From the IMG/VR virus record IMGVR_UViG_3300025647_000219, positions 1-27,111 of that record: a stretch of 27,111 nt of DNA. One strand, 5' to 3'. Positions 1 to 7,746 of the stretch are shown piece after piece. Below the pieces are notes generated by a model. It saw only the letters and a program-made list of their open reading frames with translations. It did no database searches and was not told the origin of the DNA. Numbering within the stretch: the stretch's first letter is position 1; the number at the start of each line of letters is the position of its first letter. The translations under genes were made by a program, and so were the position numbers. The stretch comes from a virus.

Positions 1-344
1 TCACCACGAACAATAACAGGAGCGAAAATACGCATTTTAGCATCCAACTTTTTAGCCAAACGCCAATTTTCCTTATCATTTGTTCCACGAAGTTGCTTAG
101 CAAACTCAACAATAGGATCTTTTTCACCCCAGTTGGTTGGAGAAATCATTACTCGGTTAGTAATGTCATAATGGAAATAAACCTCTGAAAATGGGTTATT
201 TTTGTTAAACTTAGACGGTACAATTCGTACTGTCTGCTTACCTACACTTGGTTTCCAAAAAATGTTTTTTTTGTCACCTCCACCGCTTGGAGCAGATTTG
301 CTCTGCATAGCGTTTAATCGATTGCGAATTTCATTCAAATCCAT
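1..344 (-). CDS. 32: gp32-like single-stranded DNA-binding protein, 3' end cut by window edge
   Basis: The first 114 residues can be read; the gene runs off the left edge. I recognise the N-terminal and early core part of the T4 gp32 family: a basic leader (MDLNEIRNRLNAMQS), then FWKPS, GKQTVRIVPSKF, NPFSEVYFHYDI, SPTNWGEKDPI, and the DKENWRLAKKL / MRIFAPVIVRG segment. In T4, gp32 coats ssDNA cooperatively during replication, recombination and repair. The zinc-binding part and the acidic C-terminal tail would lie outside the window. The ATG at 344 is the only reasonable start; its context GTTATGG is shared with the next two genes upstream. It is the last gene seen of a replication group with the family A polymerase, 53 bases after the 154-residue gene. 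Family assignment is by recalled sequence pattern. Confidence 0.82.
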   Translation of the reverse strand, partial: MDLNEIRNRLNAMQSKSAPSGGGDKKNIFWKPSVGKQTVRIVPSKFNKNNPFSEVYFHYDITNRVMISPTNWGEKDPIVEFAKQLRGTNDKENWRLAKKLDAKMRIFAPVIVRG

Positions 345-397
345 AACTTATACATTGTTTATAACTTAATTTAATAAAAACTGATTAATGGGCCAAA

Positions 398-862
398 CTA
401 TAGCTCAATAATCTTATAAATTTTTGTATTTAATTGCTTTAACTCATTATGGTTAGTCAATAAAATACAGTTTCTATAATGTTGCCAACTCACTCTATAT
501 TGTGGATCAACAACCCCACCATTTAATTTTTTAATTAACTCATTTAGAGCATTTATTGTATAGAGTGTATTAGTATCTTTTTTTCTATGTACTAAAATAG
601 TATTCTCAGGAATATCACTTACATTACCTTGCTCAACATTGTATGTAACAACATATTCATCTGTACTTTTAACGTACAAGACAAACATTTTATTATACAT
701 TATAGAGTATGAGCTTGTGATTCCATTTACTAGTTCATCTAAATCTTCTAGGCTAGTAAAGGTACAAAATAACTTATTATTCACGTCACGTATATTAGTT
801 GGATCAAAATCGTATCCTCCATACATATATTTAGGCCTCTGTAAAATCGTAGGTGTTTCCAT
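398..862 (-). CDS. Hypothetical 154-residue protein between polymerase and gp32-like gene
   Basis: I do not recognise this protein. It is soluble-looking, without a signal peptide or membrane segment, mixed charged and hydrophobic, with the end NTKIYKIIEL. The start at 862 overlaps the last 32 bases of the polymerase gene and has the context AAGTTATGG, matching the gp32-like gene. A second in-frame ATG (codon 13, at 826) lies 5 bases after the polymerase stop, with AGAGG a few bases upstream inside the polymerase end, so the true start is uncertain. Its position between two replication genes suggests a replication or nucleic-acid role, but that is inference from context only. Confidence 0.7.
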   Translation of the reverse strand: METPTILQRPKYMYGGYDFDPTNIRDVNNKLFCTFTSLEDLDELVNGITSSYSIMYNKMFVLYVKSTDEYVVTYNVEQGNVSDIPENTILVHRKKDTNTLYTINALNELIKKLNGGVVDPQYRVSWQHYRNCILLTNHNELKQLNTKIYKIIEL

Positions 863-2114
863 AACTTTTCTTAATTAATAACTTATATTTTTTAAATATG
901 TTTTCTATTTCAATATCTATATCTTTTTCGTTTTCTCCAAGTTCAAATAAAAAGCTGTCATAAGTATACAACACAATCCTTGTTTTGCGCCCTCTCAGTA
1001 ACCTATGTATATCCATCAGTATATATGTGTTTACAGCACTTTCTATGTTTTGTAACATATAATTAAAAAGTTTTTGTGGATTCATTTTGTCCAACTTTTC
1101 CTTCTCAAAAATATACCCTGAGTACGGAACTTCTACCCTTCCTTGCTCATTAAACTCTTTCCAGTTCTCTTCAATAAACTTACTTACTTTTTGAAAAAAT
1201 TCCAAATGCGCGTACTCTTTAAATACGCCACCATAAAGTTGTTTGAACGTAAGTTCTTTTGCTTCTTTGTATGAAACGCCATAGAGCGAAGCGAACGTTT
1301 GGTGGACATCCTGTCCATTAAAATCCATGGCAACCAAACGAGAAGCAAGATTGGGATGGTATGCACTAATATCAAACTCCACGAATCCATACTTCGATAT
1401 GTAGCTTCTCCTTGAGCCATTTTCTTTATTTAAAGCGGCAAAATTAATGCCATTGAAAGTATTACTTGGTCTACGAGTTGTTGTAACCAAATTGTAATTG
1501 GTATAAACTCTATTGTCTTTAACAGAATAAAATTCTTTAGTTGGTTCATAGTATTTATCAAATTCTTCTTTATCTATATTAATTCCATTCTTTTCAATTC
1601 CAAAAAAAGCTAATACCACTTTATTATTGTAAAAATCAAAGTATGATGGTAGTTCTTTAGGTATTATACTACGAACCTGTATATAAATATGTTCGTATTT
1701 TTCGTAATGTTTACCTACTGGAATAAGTTTGTTTACTTTTGGGTAATCTGTATTATAAAAATGCGAGTAAACAGGTAATTCGTCTTGTATATACGTAGGG
1801 TTAAGTATGGAAAGGTCGAGCAAGCTTTTGATTTGAAAGTAATATAGTGTTTGCTTTTTATCTCGAACCCATATGCGCTTTATATTTCGTAGAATACTGT
1901 CTATAACCGTTTTATTAAGCGAGAAAGTCTCACTATGGTCAACGCTCAATATATAACCTTTGTTGTCGTTAAACGGTCTAATATAAACTAATGAAACATC
2001 ATTTAGAGCAGGATGAACTTTATCATGATAAGGAATTACTTCAACAAACGCCTCTTCTATAGGTTTTTGTTTTAAATAATCTAATTGTTCTTCTGTCTCT
2101 ATTAACCAAAACAT
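831..2114 (-). CDS. Compact family A (Pol I-like) DNA polymerase
   Basis: Residues about 205-425 match the family A palm and fingers: an R..S..FNGINFAAL segment (215-228), motif A as VEFDISAYHPNLASRL (D248), motif B as AKELTFKQLYGG (K286, F290, Y294, G295), and motif C as LYTYDSFLFEL (D386). The two catalytic aspartates and the O-helix Lys/Phe/Tyr/Gly are present. Against E. coli Pol I, the motif A glutamate (E710) becomes H253, the motif C His-Asp-Glu becomes Tyr-Asp-Ser, and R754 falls on Y282. At 427 residues it is shorter than a Klenow fragment. The first 170 residues have the feel of a worn 3'-5' exonuclease fold, but I cannot find the four DEDD acidic residues. Phage RM378 is known for keeping polymerase and exonuclease in separate genes, which may apply here. 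It overlaps the next gene by 32 bases. Confidence 0.8.
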   Translation of the reverse strand: MFWLIETEEQLDYLKQKPIEEAFVEVIPYHDKVHPALNDVSLVYIRPFNDNKGYILSVDHSETFSLNKTVIDSILRNIKRIWVRDKKQTLYYFQIKSLLDLSILNPTYIQDELPVYSHFYNTDYPKVNKLIPVGKHYEKYEHIYIQVRSIIPKELPSYFDFYNNKVVLAFFGIEKNGINIDKEEFDKYYEPTKEFYSVKDNRVYTNYNLVTTTRRPSNTFNGINFAALNKENGSRRSYISKYGFVEFDISAYHPNLASRLVAMDFNGQDVHQTFASLYGVSYKEAKELTFKQLYGGVFKEYAHLEFFQKVSKFIEENWKEFNEQGRVEVPYSGYIFEKEKLDKMNPQKLFNYMLQNIESAVNTYILMDIHRLLRGRKTRIVLYTYDSFLFELGENEKDIDIEIENIFKKYKLLIKKSYGNTYDFTEA

Positions 2115-2117
2115 AAC

Positions 2118-2145
2118 CTTGATTTACTATTAATATAGTATCAAG
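2118..2145. other. Imperfect inverted repeat between tail and replication genes
   Basis: CTTGA (2118-2122) pairs with TCAAG (2141-2145), and TACTAT (2125-2130) with ATAGTA (2135-2140), leaving a two-base bulge and a TAAT loop. It sits just upstream of the polymerase ATG (2114) and 22 bases beyond the stop of the preceding structural gene. There is no T-tract on the gene strand, so an operator or a promoter-associated hairpin is as likely as a terminator. Confidence 0.35.
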
Positions 2146-2167
2146 ATTTTGTAAGACCAAATTATAA

Positions 2168-3169
2168 TTAAATATTAGAAAGGTAAGTATTTAATGATGT
2201 ATAAAGAGTAGTTGCTTCATCTTCTGTTAAGTAACTTCCCCAAAAATCCGCTTGAATAAAAATACCACTAGGAGTGTACCAGTTAGATCCATTTATACCA
2301 CGTTGTAAAATAACAACAGAACTTGTTGGTAAAGTAGATGTTGTTACAGAAGCAGTAGCTAAAGCTCGGAAAGTATTATTAGCATTATCATAAGGTTGTA
2401 GAGTACTAGCAGTTACATTAGCTAATAAAAACCTTGGAGCTATTACTCCACGTTTGTATTCATACTGTGTAGCACCAGAAGTATTAGTATAATAACCAAA
2501 AAAAGAATTACTGTAATATGGACTATAAATGTTTATTATATTATAAACACCGCTGCCAGATATATGTCCATGGAAACCAACATTAGCTCTAGATACTTGT
2601 ATATTAGGAGTATTATAATAAACAAAACATCCATGAGATGAAAAAGACTGAGAGAAATTAGAACCTGATGCTGGGATCCAATTTGTATTTAAGTAAGCAT
2701 TTGTACCATTTCCAGTAAATCCTGTTGATGGTATAAATGATGGAGAATTAATTCTATCAACAGCATAAGAAGAAGTATTTTTCCAATTTATAGAGGCAAA
2801 ATCTTCATCACCATCTGTAGCGAACATATAAAATAAATCTAATTTATCCCATACACCTTCTGTTTTTAAGGTAGTAACTAAAGCACTTCCAAGTTCTTGA
2901 ACAGTTTGAGAAGGTAAAACATATCCTTGATCTGTAGCATATGTTAATACAGACTGATAATCAGCATCAGCTGCAGGAGGATTATAGTAATTAGCAGAAG
3001 GTGATTCAACAACAGGAACAGGAACAAATTGTCTATCTTCTCTTCTAGAATTATTAGGTCTTAAAAATCCACTTTGTCTAATTCTATTAAGGATAGAATC
3101 TGCTGTTTGAGCTTCTGCTTTACCAAAGTTTTTAGCTTTTAATGATGAGTTTTCTTCTTGCAATGCCAT
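2168..3169 (-). CDS. Virion structural protein with LamG/lectin-like C-terminal region
   Basis: The 333-residue protein has a short helical N-terminus (EENSSLKAKN), a basic linker with RRED, and a proline-rich stretch near residue 60. From about residue 130 it becomes a beta-rich domain with many Ser, Thr, Asn and Tyr. The end, WGSYLTEDEATTLYTSLNTYL, is the pattern I associate with phage concanavalin/LamG-like appendage proteins, which often close with LT..E...LY...N.YL. That suggests a surface-exposed sugar-binding or decoration role. It is the last gene of the tail block, and a TATAAATAT nonamer lies 7 bases before its ATG. The fold assignment is tentative. Confidence 0.6.
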   Translation of the reverse strand: MALQEENSSLKAKNFGKAEAQTADSILNRIRQSGFLRPNNSRREDRQFVPVPVVESPSANYYNPPAADADYQSVLTYATDQGYVLPSQTVQELGSALVTTLKTEGVWDKLDLFYMFATDGDEDFASINWKNTSSYAVDRINSPSFIPSTGFTGNGTNAYLNTNWIPASGSNFSQSFSSHGCFVYYNTPNIQVSRANVGFHGHISGSGVYNIINIYSPYYSNSFFGYYTNTSGATQYEYKRGVIAPRFLLANVTASTLQPYDNANNTFRALATASVTTSTLPTSSVVILQRGINGSNWYTPSGIFIQADFWGSYLTEDEATTLYTSLNTYLSNI

Positions 3170-3176
3170 AATCTAT

Positions 3177-3185
3177 TATAAATAT
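3177..3185. promoter_or_regulatory. TATAAATAT box upstream of the 3169 gene
   Basis: The plus strand reads TATAAATAT; the gene strand reads ATATTTATA, 7 bases before the ATG. Here the gene strand also contains ATAAATA at 3189-3183, because the site continues as TTTATG, so both orientations are present. One member of the set listed as a finding. Confidence 0.45.
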
Positions 3186-3195
3186 TTATGTTTTT

Positions 3196-3801
3196 TTATT
3201 TGTATAATTTTAAATATCCTCCTGTTTTTTTAATAAATAATCTAAACCCAAGAGCTTTATTTTGGACTTCAGCTAAGGCAACTATTTTTTTATTAATTTG
3301 TTCTACTTCTTCTTTTATACCTGAGATTTCCCATGGTATAGAAAATGTAGTATAGTATTGCCATAGATAAGAACTATTTTCAGAAGATAAATTTTCAAAA
3401 TCAGTTGAATTAATTTCAATAAAGAGATTATCATTTATTTTTTTAGAAAAATATCTTTGTATTTCTCCTAGTTCATAATCTTGTTTTGTTGGTTTTGGAT
3501 AATAAGGAGTAGGTAATTTTTTATCTTCAGGGTCTTTACCTAATAAACCAACATATCTTTGAAGAACAGGGTTAGTATCTTTACTTAAAGTAACTACAAG
3601 AGGATCATCTTCAGTAATAGTTTCTACTAAAGGAATTAATTCTTGACTAGGACCATCATTTGGAGTTTTACCTGTAAAGAAAGTTCCATTATAAAGTTTA
3701 TAATAATATCCTGTATATTCAGCTCCTGTAATAGAAATAGAAAATTCTCCTCCACGAGTATATAAATCTGTTACTATTCTATTTTTAGGATAATATGCCA
3801 T
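3196..3801 (-). CDS. Tail/baseplate-associated structural protein, unknown
   Basis: A 201-residue protein with no transmembrane segment. The N-terminal half has GAEYTGYYYKLYNGTFFTGK followed by PNDGPSQEL, a pattern I have the impression of from other phage virion genes but cannot name. The C-terminal part, EEVEQINKKIVALAEVQNKA, is a short amphipathic helix that could trimerise or dock. Its ATG shares one base with the stop of the hub gene upstream (TAATG), so the two are translationally coupled and probably act together at the baseplate. Function unassigned. Confidence 0.6.
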   Translation of the reverse strand: MAYYPKNRIVTDLYTRGGEFSISITGAEYTGYYYKLYNGTFFTGKTPNDGPSQELIPLVETITEDDPLVVTLSKDTNPVLQRYVGLLGKDPEDKKLPTPYYPKPTKQDYELGEIQRYFSKKINDNLFIEINSTDFENLSSENSSYLWQYYTTFSIPWEISGIKEEVEQINKKIVALAEVQNKALGFRLFIKKTGGYLKLYK

Positions 3802-6800
3802 TATTTTTTAGGTCTTCTAATTGAACTTACTGTTAAACTTTCTAATTTTGTTTTCCATTGGTTGTTAGATACAGTATGGGAAATACCTTTGATTAAGAAA
3901 TCAATAACTCCACCTTCTAATGCATCTGATGATCTATAACTATATGGTAATATTTCTTCTGTAATGGAGAATCGTTCATAATTTTTCATCCCTGAAAGGC
4001 CATCCATTGTAAGGGATAAATTAAATGGTATAAAGAAAGGAGCGGGTATTTCTTCTTTTTCAGCTTTTATTCCTACTTCAAATAAAGATACATCTCGGTT
4101 AATTGATTTTAATGATTCAATATTTTGAGGATCATATTTATTGTTTTCATATATATCTTCAACAAAAGTATTCATTTGATTTATTTTATCACCAAATATA
4201 ACATTTGGGTCAGTTGTAGTATTATTATTTGATTTTGCTTTTATACTTTGTGAGTCTAATTTACTAGGAATAATTCTATCTTTTAAACCAGTATTTAATT
4301 TAGATAAACCAGTAGCATTTTCACCTACAATATTACCTGAGGATTGGGCAGATATAGTAGCCATAGAAGCCATATTAGGAGGTAATTGGACTTGGAAATC
4401 AATGTCATTTAAAAAACTACCTTGGGTACTTGGTTGTAAACCATAAGCTCTAAACCTTCCTATTTCAGGAATAACTGGTTCAGCCTTTTTAACTTCTACT
4501 TTATTAAAACTTAAACCAATTCCATTCTCATCAACAATTTTTATTTGGTTTGAGTCTCCATCATAGACTGTGTTTAATTTATTTACACCCCCTAAAGTAT
4601 CAGAAATATACATACAAACACTATTTAAAAAACTTAATAATGTTACTTTACCATTTGGATCAACGTTTTGGGCTAAAGTATCAGCTACAAAATCAATATT
4701 AACCATTATATTCATTAATCGGGCGGCATCTTTTTCACCTTCAATAAAATAATTTTTTAAGTTAGGTTGATTTGGGTTTGTTCCATTTAGACTAATCCAA
4801 TTAAAATTTGCTTCAAAATCTTCAATTGTTGTTGTTTGTTTTTTAGTTTTAGAATCTGTAACTGTATTTGATTTTTTTCCTTTAAATTGTTTAGTATAAT
4901 TTATAGGTATAATACAAATTTTAGGATCTGAGGAGATTTGAGAAGGAAAATGTTTTAAAATATTTGCTTCAACATCTGTATCTATAGTTAGATAAGGGTG
5001 TCCTTTGGATGCTGTCATTCCTGGGGTAGAACCTGATATAGGAGTAGTTATTTGGGGGATATCAAATTTTTTACTATCATCATAAATAAGTAAGTTATAA
5101 GTCATCCAATCTAACATATAACCAAATCTAACATAATATTGAGTAATATCAAATGTTGATCTTCCAGTTGAAGCATCATGGGATACTGCTTGAAAATTTA
5201 ATTTACAAAAATCAGGATTTTTTATATTGTTTAATTGTTCACCTGTAAATTTTTTAAATTCTTCTGTTATTTGTTCTTTAGTAAATCCTTGATCTTTTAA
5301 AGTTCTTTCTATAACTTGTTTTTGAATATCATTTAATTCTATAGTTTCTTTAATTTCACCAGTTGTTTTATTAGCTGAATTTTTAATATATTCAATCCAA
5401 AGATATAATTGTCTATTAAAATTACTTTTATCTCTATATTCTGCAGCAGATTGTGGAAAATTTTCAAATTTTTCTTTTAAAAGAGCTAATTCTTGTTGAG
5501 CTTGTTTAAGACGTCTTTGTGCTGCTTGTTTTGTTGCAGTTGCTCTTGCTAAAGCACCTGCGGCATTTTTGGCTAATTCATTTTTTTGGTTTCCTTCTTC
5601 TTTTACTTTATTATATATCTTTAGTAACTCACTTTTAATTTCAGAATATGAATAATCTAATGGTTTTTTTGTTGTATCCAGGGGAGTTACCCCAGCACTT
5701 ATTTTTACTCTATTTGATTCTATAGTAAGTAAACGAGAGTATTCTGATGCAGTTACAGCTCCTGGTCCTGTTTTTTTACTAAGGGAAACTGGTTTTCCTC
5801 CATTAAAAAGATCAATTATAATTTGTGATTCTTTTGAGTAAAGTCCTGGGTTAAGTGCTTTAAAGATTATACGTCGTATACTAGTTTGAAAATCACTAGA
5901 TGAAGATTCTATATCAGCAAATAGTTGATTTATTAGTTTATCTGAGTTGACAAAATCTTTTTTATCAATATATTGAAGAAGTAAAGAATCATTGATTTTA
6001 GGTAAAGGATTTTTTAATCCAGCTAAAAGAGAAACTTGACCACTACTACCTCCCTTTGACTGAACTAATGCTGAAAGTCCTGCATTAACTGCTCCAAGAG
6101 TAATGTTTCTGAAAGCCGAACCTGCAACATTGTCATCTATGATGGCCCCTGTTGTATCAAGTTTACCTTGAGAATATATTTTTGTTACAGTTGCTGTAGA
6201 TAAGGCGGTATCTAAACTTAACTTTCCTACTCTAGTGATAAAAGTTTCAACAGTGGCTGTTAGTAAATCAGTGCTATCTGATACTTCATCTAAAGCAGCT
6301 TGGGCTGAGACAACGGCATTTTCCGCTGCAGTTACTTGGCCTTCTATTCGTTCAATTTCAGCTTCAAGTTCTCTTGCTTTTATTTCTTCTTCATTTAATA
6401 GATCTGAAGGTTTAGCTCCTGTATTTCCTGCTACTGAGGTATTTATTTTAAGGGCTTCAATTACATCTCCTAAACCAACTAAATTTAAAGTAATATTATA
6501 AGATCCATCATTATTATATTTCCAAGTAAAGTTTACAACTTTACCTAACATAGCGTCATAGTTGTAATAGTCATCTTTTCTTTGTTCTTTAATAGAATCT
6601 ATAATATCATTTTGGGTTGATTTGTTATCAAAAAATTTATTAAACGGTTTGGTATAAAAAGTAGGTCTATTAACTAAATTAGGATCCCATTGGTTATCTC
6701 TTATAGTATTATCAATGTAAATATTATGTCCCCATTCTAAAAGCATTGTATAACCAATTCTTAAATATAATAAATCAAATATTTGAAGTTGTTCTACAGA

Positions 6801-7403
6801 ATATACTTTACAATTTACAGTTGCTTTAGCTAAAGCACCTCTGTTATAATAAGAAATATTGGCATCTAAAATACCAGGCATTGGTCTATAACCTTGTTCT
6901 CCTAATCCACCCCAACCATAAACTGAAGTTGATGATAGGTCAATGTTTTCAGTTCCATATCCTTTTGGGCTGTTATCTCCTTCACCTACCCCATATTTTT
7001 GAGCAAATGTTTTATCATCGGTGTTAACAGAGACTGTTCCACCAAATAAAACACATTCTTCTGCTAAAGATTTTCCTTGTAAAAAAGTTGGAAGATTTCT
7101 ATCTTGGAGTGGTTTTGTAGATTCTTCTGTTAAAAAATCTTGTGGTGTAGATGTTTCTTGATCAAAAATACTTAGAGTTGGAGGTGTTTGAAGACCAAAA
7201 AGATTAGAAGTTTGATTAGAGAGTAAATTATTTGATTCTATATTAATAGAAGAAGCTAATCTAACAAACGCTGTTTTGTTATTTTGATAAAGTAAATGTT
7301 TATCTAATTTTGGGTTTACACCCATAAATGTTTGTCTTGCTTCAATTTGTTTTATAACCTCAACATCAAAGGATTCACCTGTAATATTTCCTCTTTTACC
7401 CAT
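3801..7403 (-). CDS. Very long putative baseplate hub protein (1200 residues)
   Basis: The N-terminal third holds GYRPMPGILDANISYYNRGA, LRIGYTMLLEWGH (215-226) and a DGSYNITLNLVGLG strand region (299-312), which reads like a hub beta-domain. The C-terminus holds VIDFLIKGISHTVSNNQWKT, resembling the end of gp27/gpD-type hub proteins, where a barrel strand is followed by a His and a Trp-Thr pair. Between them are two helical, Ala/Glu/Gln-rich segments (about 335-375 and 590-655) likely to form coiled coils, plus a glycine- and serine-rich part. T4 gp27 is about 390 residues, so this protein is about three times longer. It lies directly after the gp53-like gene and before two structural genes. 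Hub identity is inferred from pattern and position; a tail-tip scaffold is the alternative. Confidence 0.6.
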   Translation of the reverse strand: MGKRGNITGESFDVEVIKQIEARQTFMGVNPKLDKHLLYQNNKTAFVRLASSINIESNNLLSNQTSNLFGLQTPPTLSIFDQETSTPQDFLTEESTKPLQDRNLPTFLQGKSLAEECVLFGGTVSVNTDDKTFAQKYGVGEGDNSPKGYGTENIDLSSTSVYGWGGLGEQGYRPMPGILDANISYYNRGALAKATVNCKVYSVEQLQIFDLLYLRIGYTMLLEWGHNIYIDNTIRDNQWDPNLVNRPTFYTKPFNKFFDNKSTQNDIIDSIKEQRKDDYYNYDAMLGKVVNFTWKYNNDGSYNITLNLVGLGDVIEALKINTSVAGNTGAKPSDLLNEEEIKARELEAEIERIEGQVTAAENAVVSAQAALDEVSDSTDLLTATVETFITRVGKLSLDTALSTATVTKIYSQGKLDTTGAIIDDNVAGSAFRNITLGAVNAGLSALVQSKGGSSGQVSLLAGLKNPLPKINDSLLLQYIDKKDFVNSDKLINQLFADIESSSSDFQTSIRRIIFKALNPGLYSKESQIIIDLFNGGKPVSLSKKTGPGAVTASEYSRLLTIESNRVKISAGVTPLDTTKKPLDYSYSEIKSELLKIYNKVKEEGNQKNELAKNAAGALARATATKQAAQRRLKQAQQELALLKEKFENFPQSAAEYRDKSNFNRQLYLWIEYIKNSANKTTGEIKETIELNDIQKQVIERTLKDQGFTKEQITEEFKKFTGEQLNNIKNPDFCKLNFQAVSHDASTGRSTFDITQYYVRFGYMLDWMTYNLLIYDDSKKFDIPQITTPISGSTPGMTASKGHPYLTIDTDVEANILKHFPSQISSDPKICIIPINYTKQFKGKKSNTVTDSKTKKQTTTIEDFEANFNWISLNGTNPNQPNLKNYFIEGEKDAARLMNIMVNIDFVADTLAQNVDPNGKVTLLSFLNSVCMYISDTLGGVNKLNTVYDGDSNQIKIVDENGIGLSFNKVEVKKAEPVIPEIGRFRAYGLQPSTQGSFLNDIDFQVQLPPNMASMATISAQSSGNIVGENATGLSKLNTGLKDRIIPSKLDSQSIKAKSNNNTTTDPNVIFGDKINQMNTFVEDIYENNKYDPQNIESLKSINRDVSLFEVGIKAEKEEIPAPFFIPFNLSLTMDGLSGMKNYERFSITEEILPYSYRSSDALEGGVIDFLIKGISHTVSNNQWKTKLESLTVSSIRRPKK

Positions 7404-7407
7404 TTTT

Positions 7408-7731
7408 TTAGACTGTATTTAATTGATTGTACAAAGCTTTTATTTGCGAAACGTTTGAAGGTATTCTAATTTCTGTTCCTTCATTTATAAATAACGATGA
7501 AAATCCTATTTTATCCGGATTAGCACAAGCTATTATCCAATACAAACTTGAATCTCCATAAAATTGTTGGGCTAACAAATCTAATCTATCACCTAAAGTT
7601 GTTATAGCATATGTATCATTTACTGATAATGGTATTTCTGGGTATTTAACTGTTTGATAAATAGCTGTAGGGAACTTATTTGGAGTTCCTTGACTAGATT
7701 TTAACGGTATTGAATTGTATCTGTTAGCCAT
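7408..7731 (-). CDS. 53: gp53-like baseplate wedge protein with LysM-type fold
   Basis: The 107 residues are mostly one LysM-like unit: YAITTLGDRLDLLAQQFYGD, then SSLYWIIACANP, then a Gly-Thr-Glu-Ile-Arg-Ile-Pro strand. That GDRLD..A..FYGD..LYW.I...N signature is shared by T4 gp53 and tail protein X families, which staple baseplate or hub parts together rather than binding free peptidoglycan. The gene is 4 bases upstream of the hub gene and 15 bases after the tube-initiator-like gene, the right place for a baseplate component. I am confident about the LysM-like fold and less so about strict orthology to gp53. Confidence 0.72.
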   Translation of the reverse strand: MANRYNSIPLKSSQGTPNKFPTAIYQTVKYPEIPLSVNDTYAITTLGDRLDLLAQQFYGDSSLYWIIACANPDKIGFSSLFINEGTEIRIPSNVSQIKALYNQLNTV

Positions 7732-7746
7732 TAGTTACATAGATTA

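Noticed and set aside
1184-1420. A 78-residue minus-strand frame inside the polymerase gene
   Set aside because: It overlaps the conserved polymerase motifs A and B in another frame.
1-2114. Higher G+C in the replication genes as a sign of transfer
   Set aside because: One 60-base line (1261-1320) has 28 G+C, but others in the same gene have 12 to 16, so the impression is uneven and not enough for a claim.
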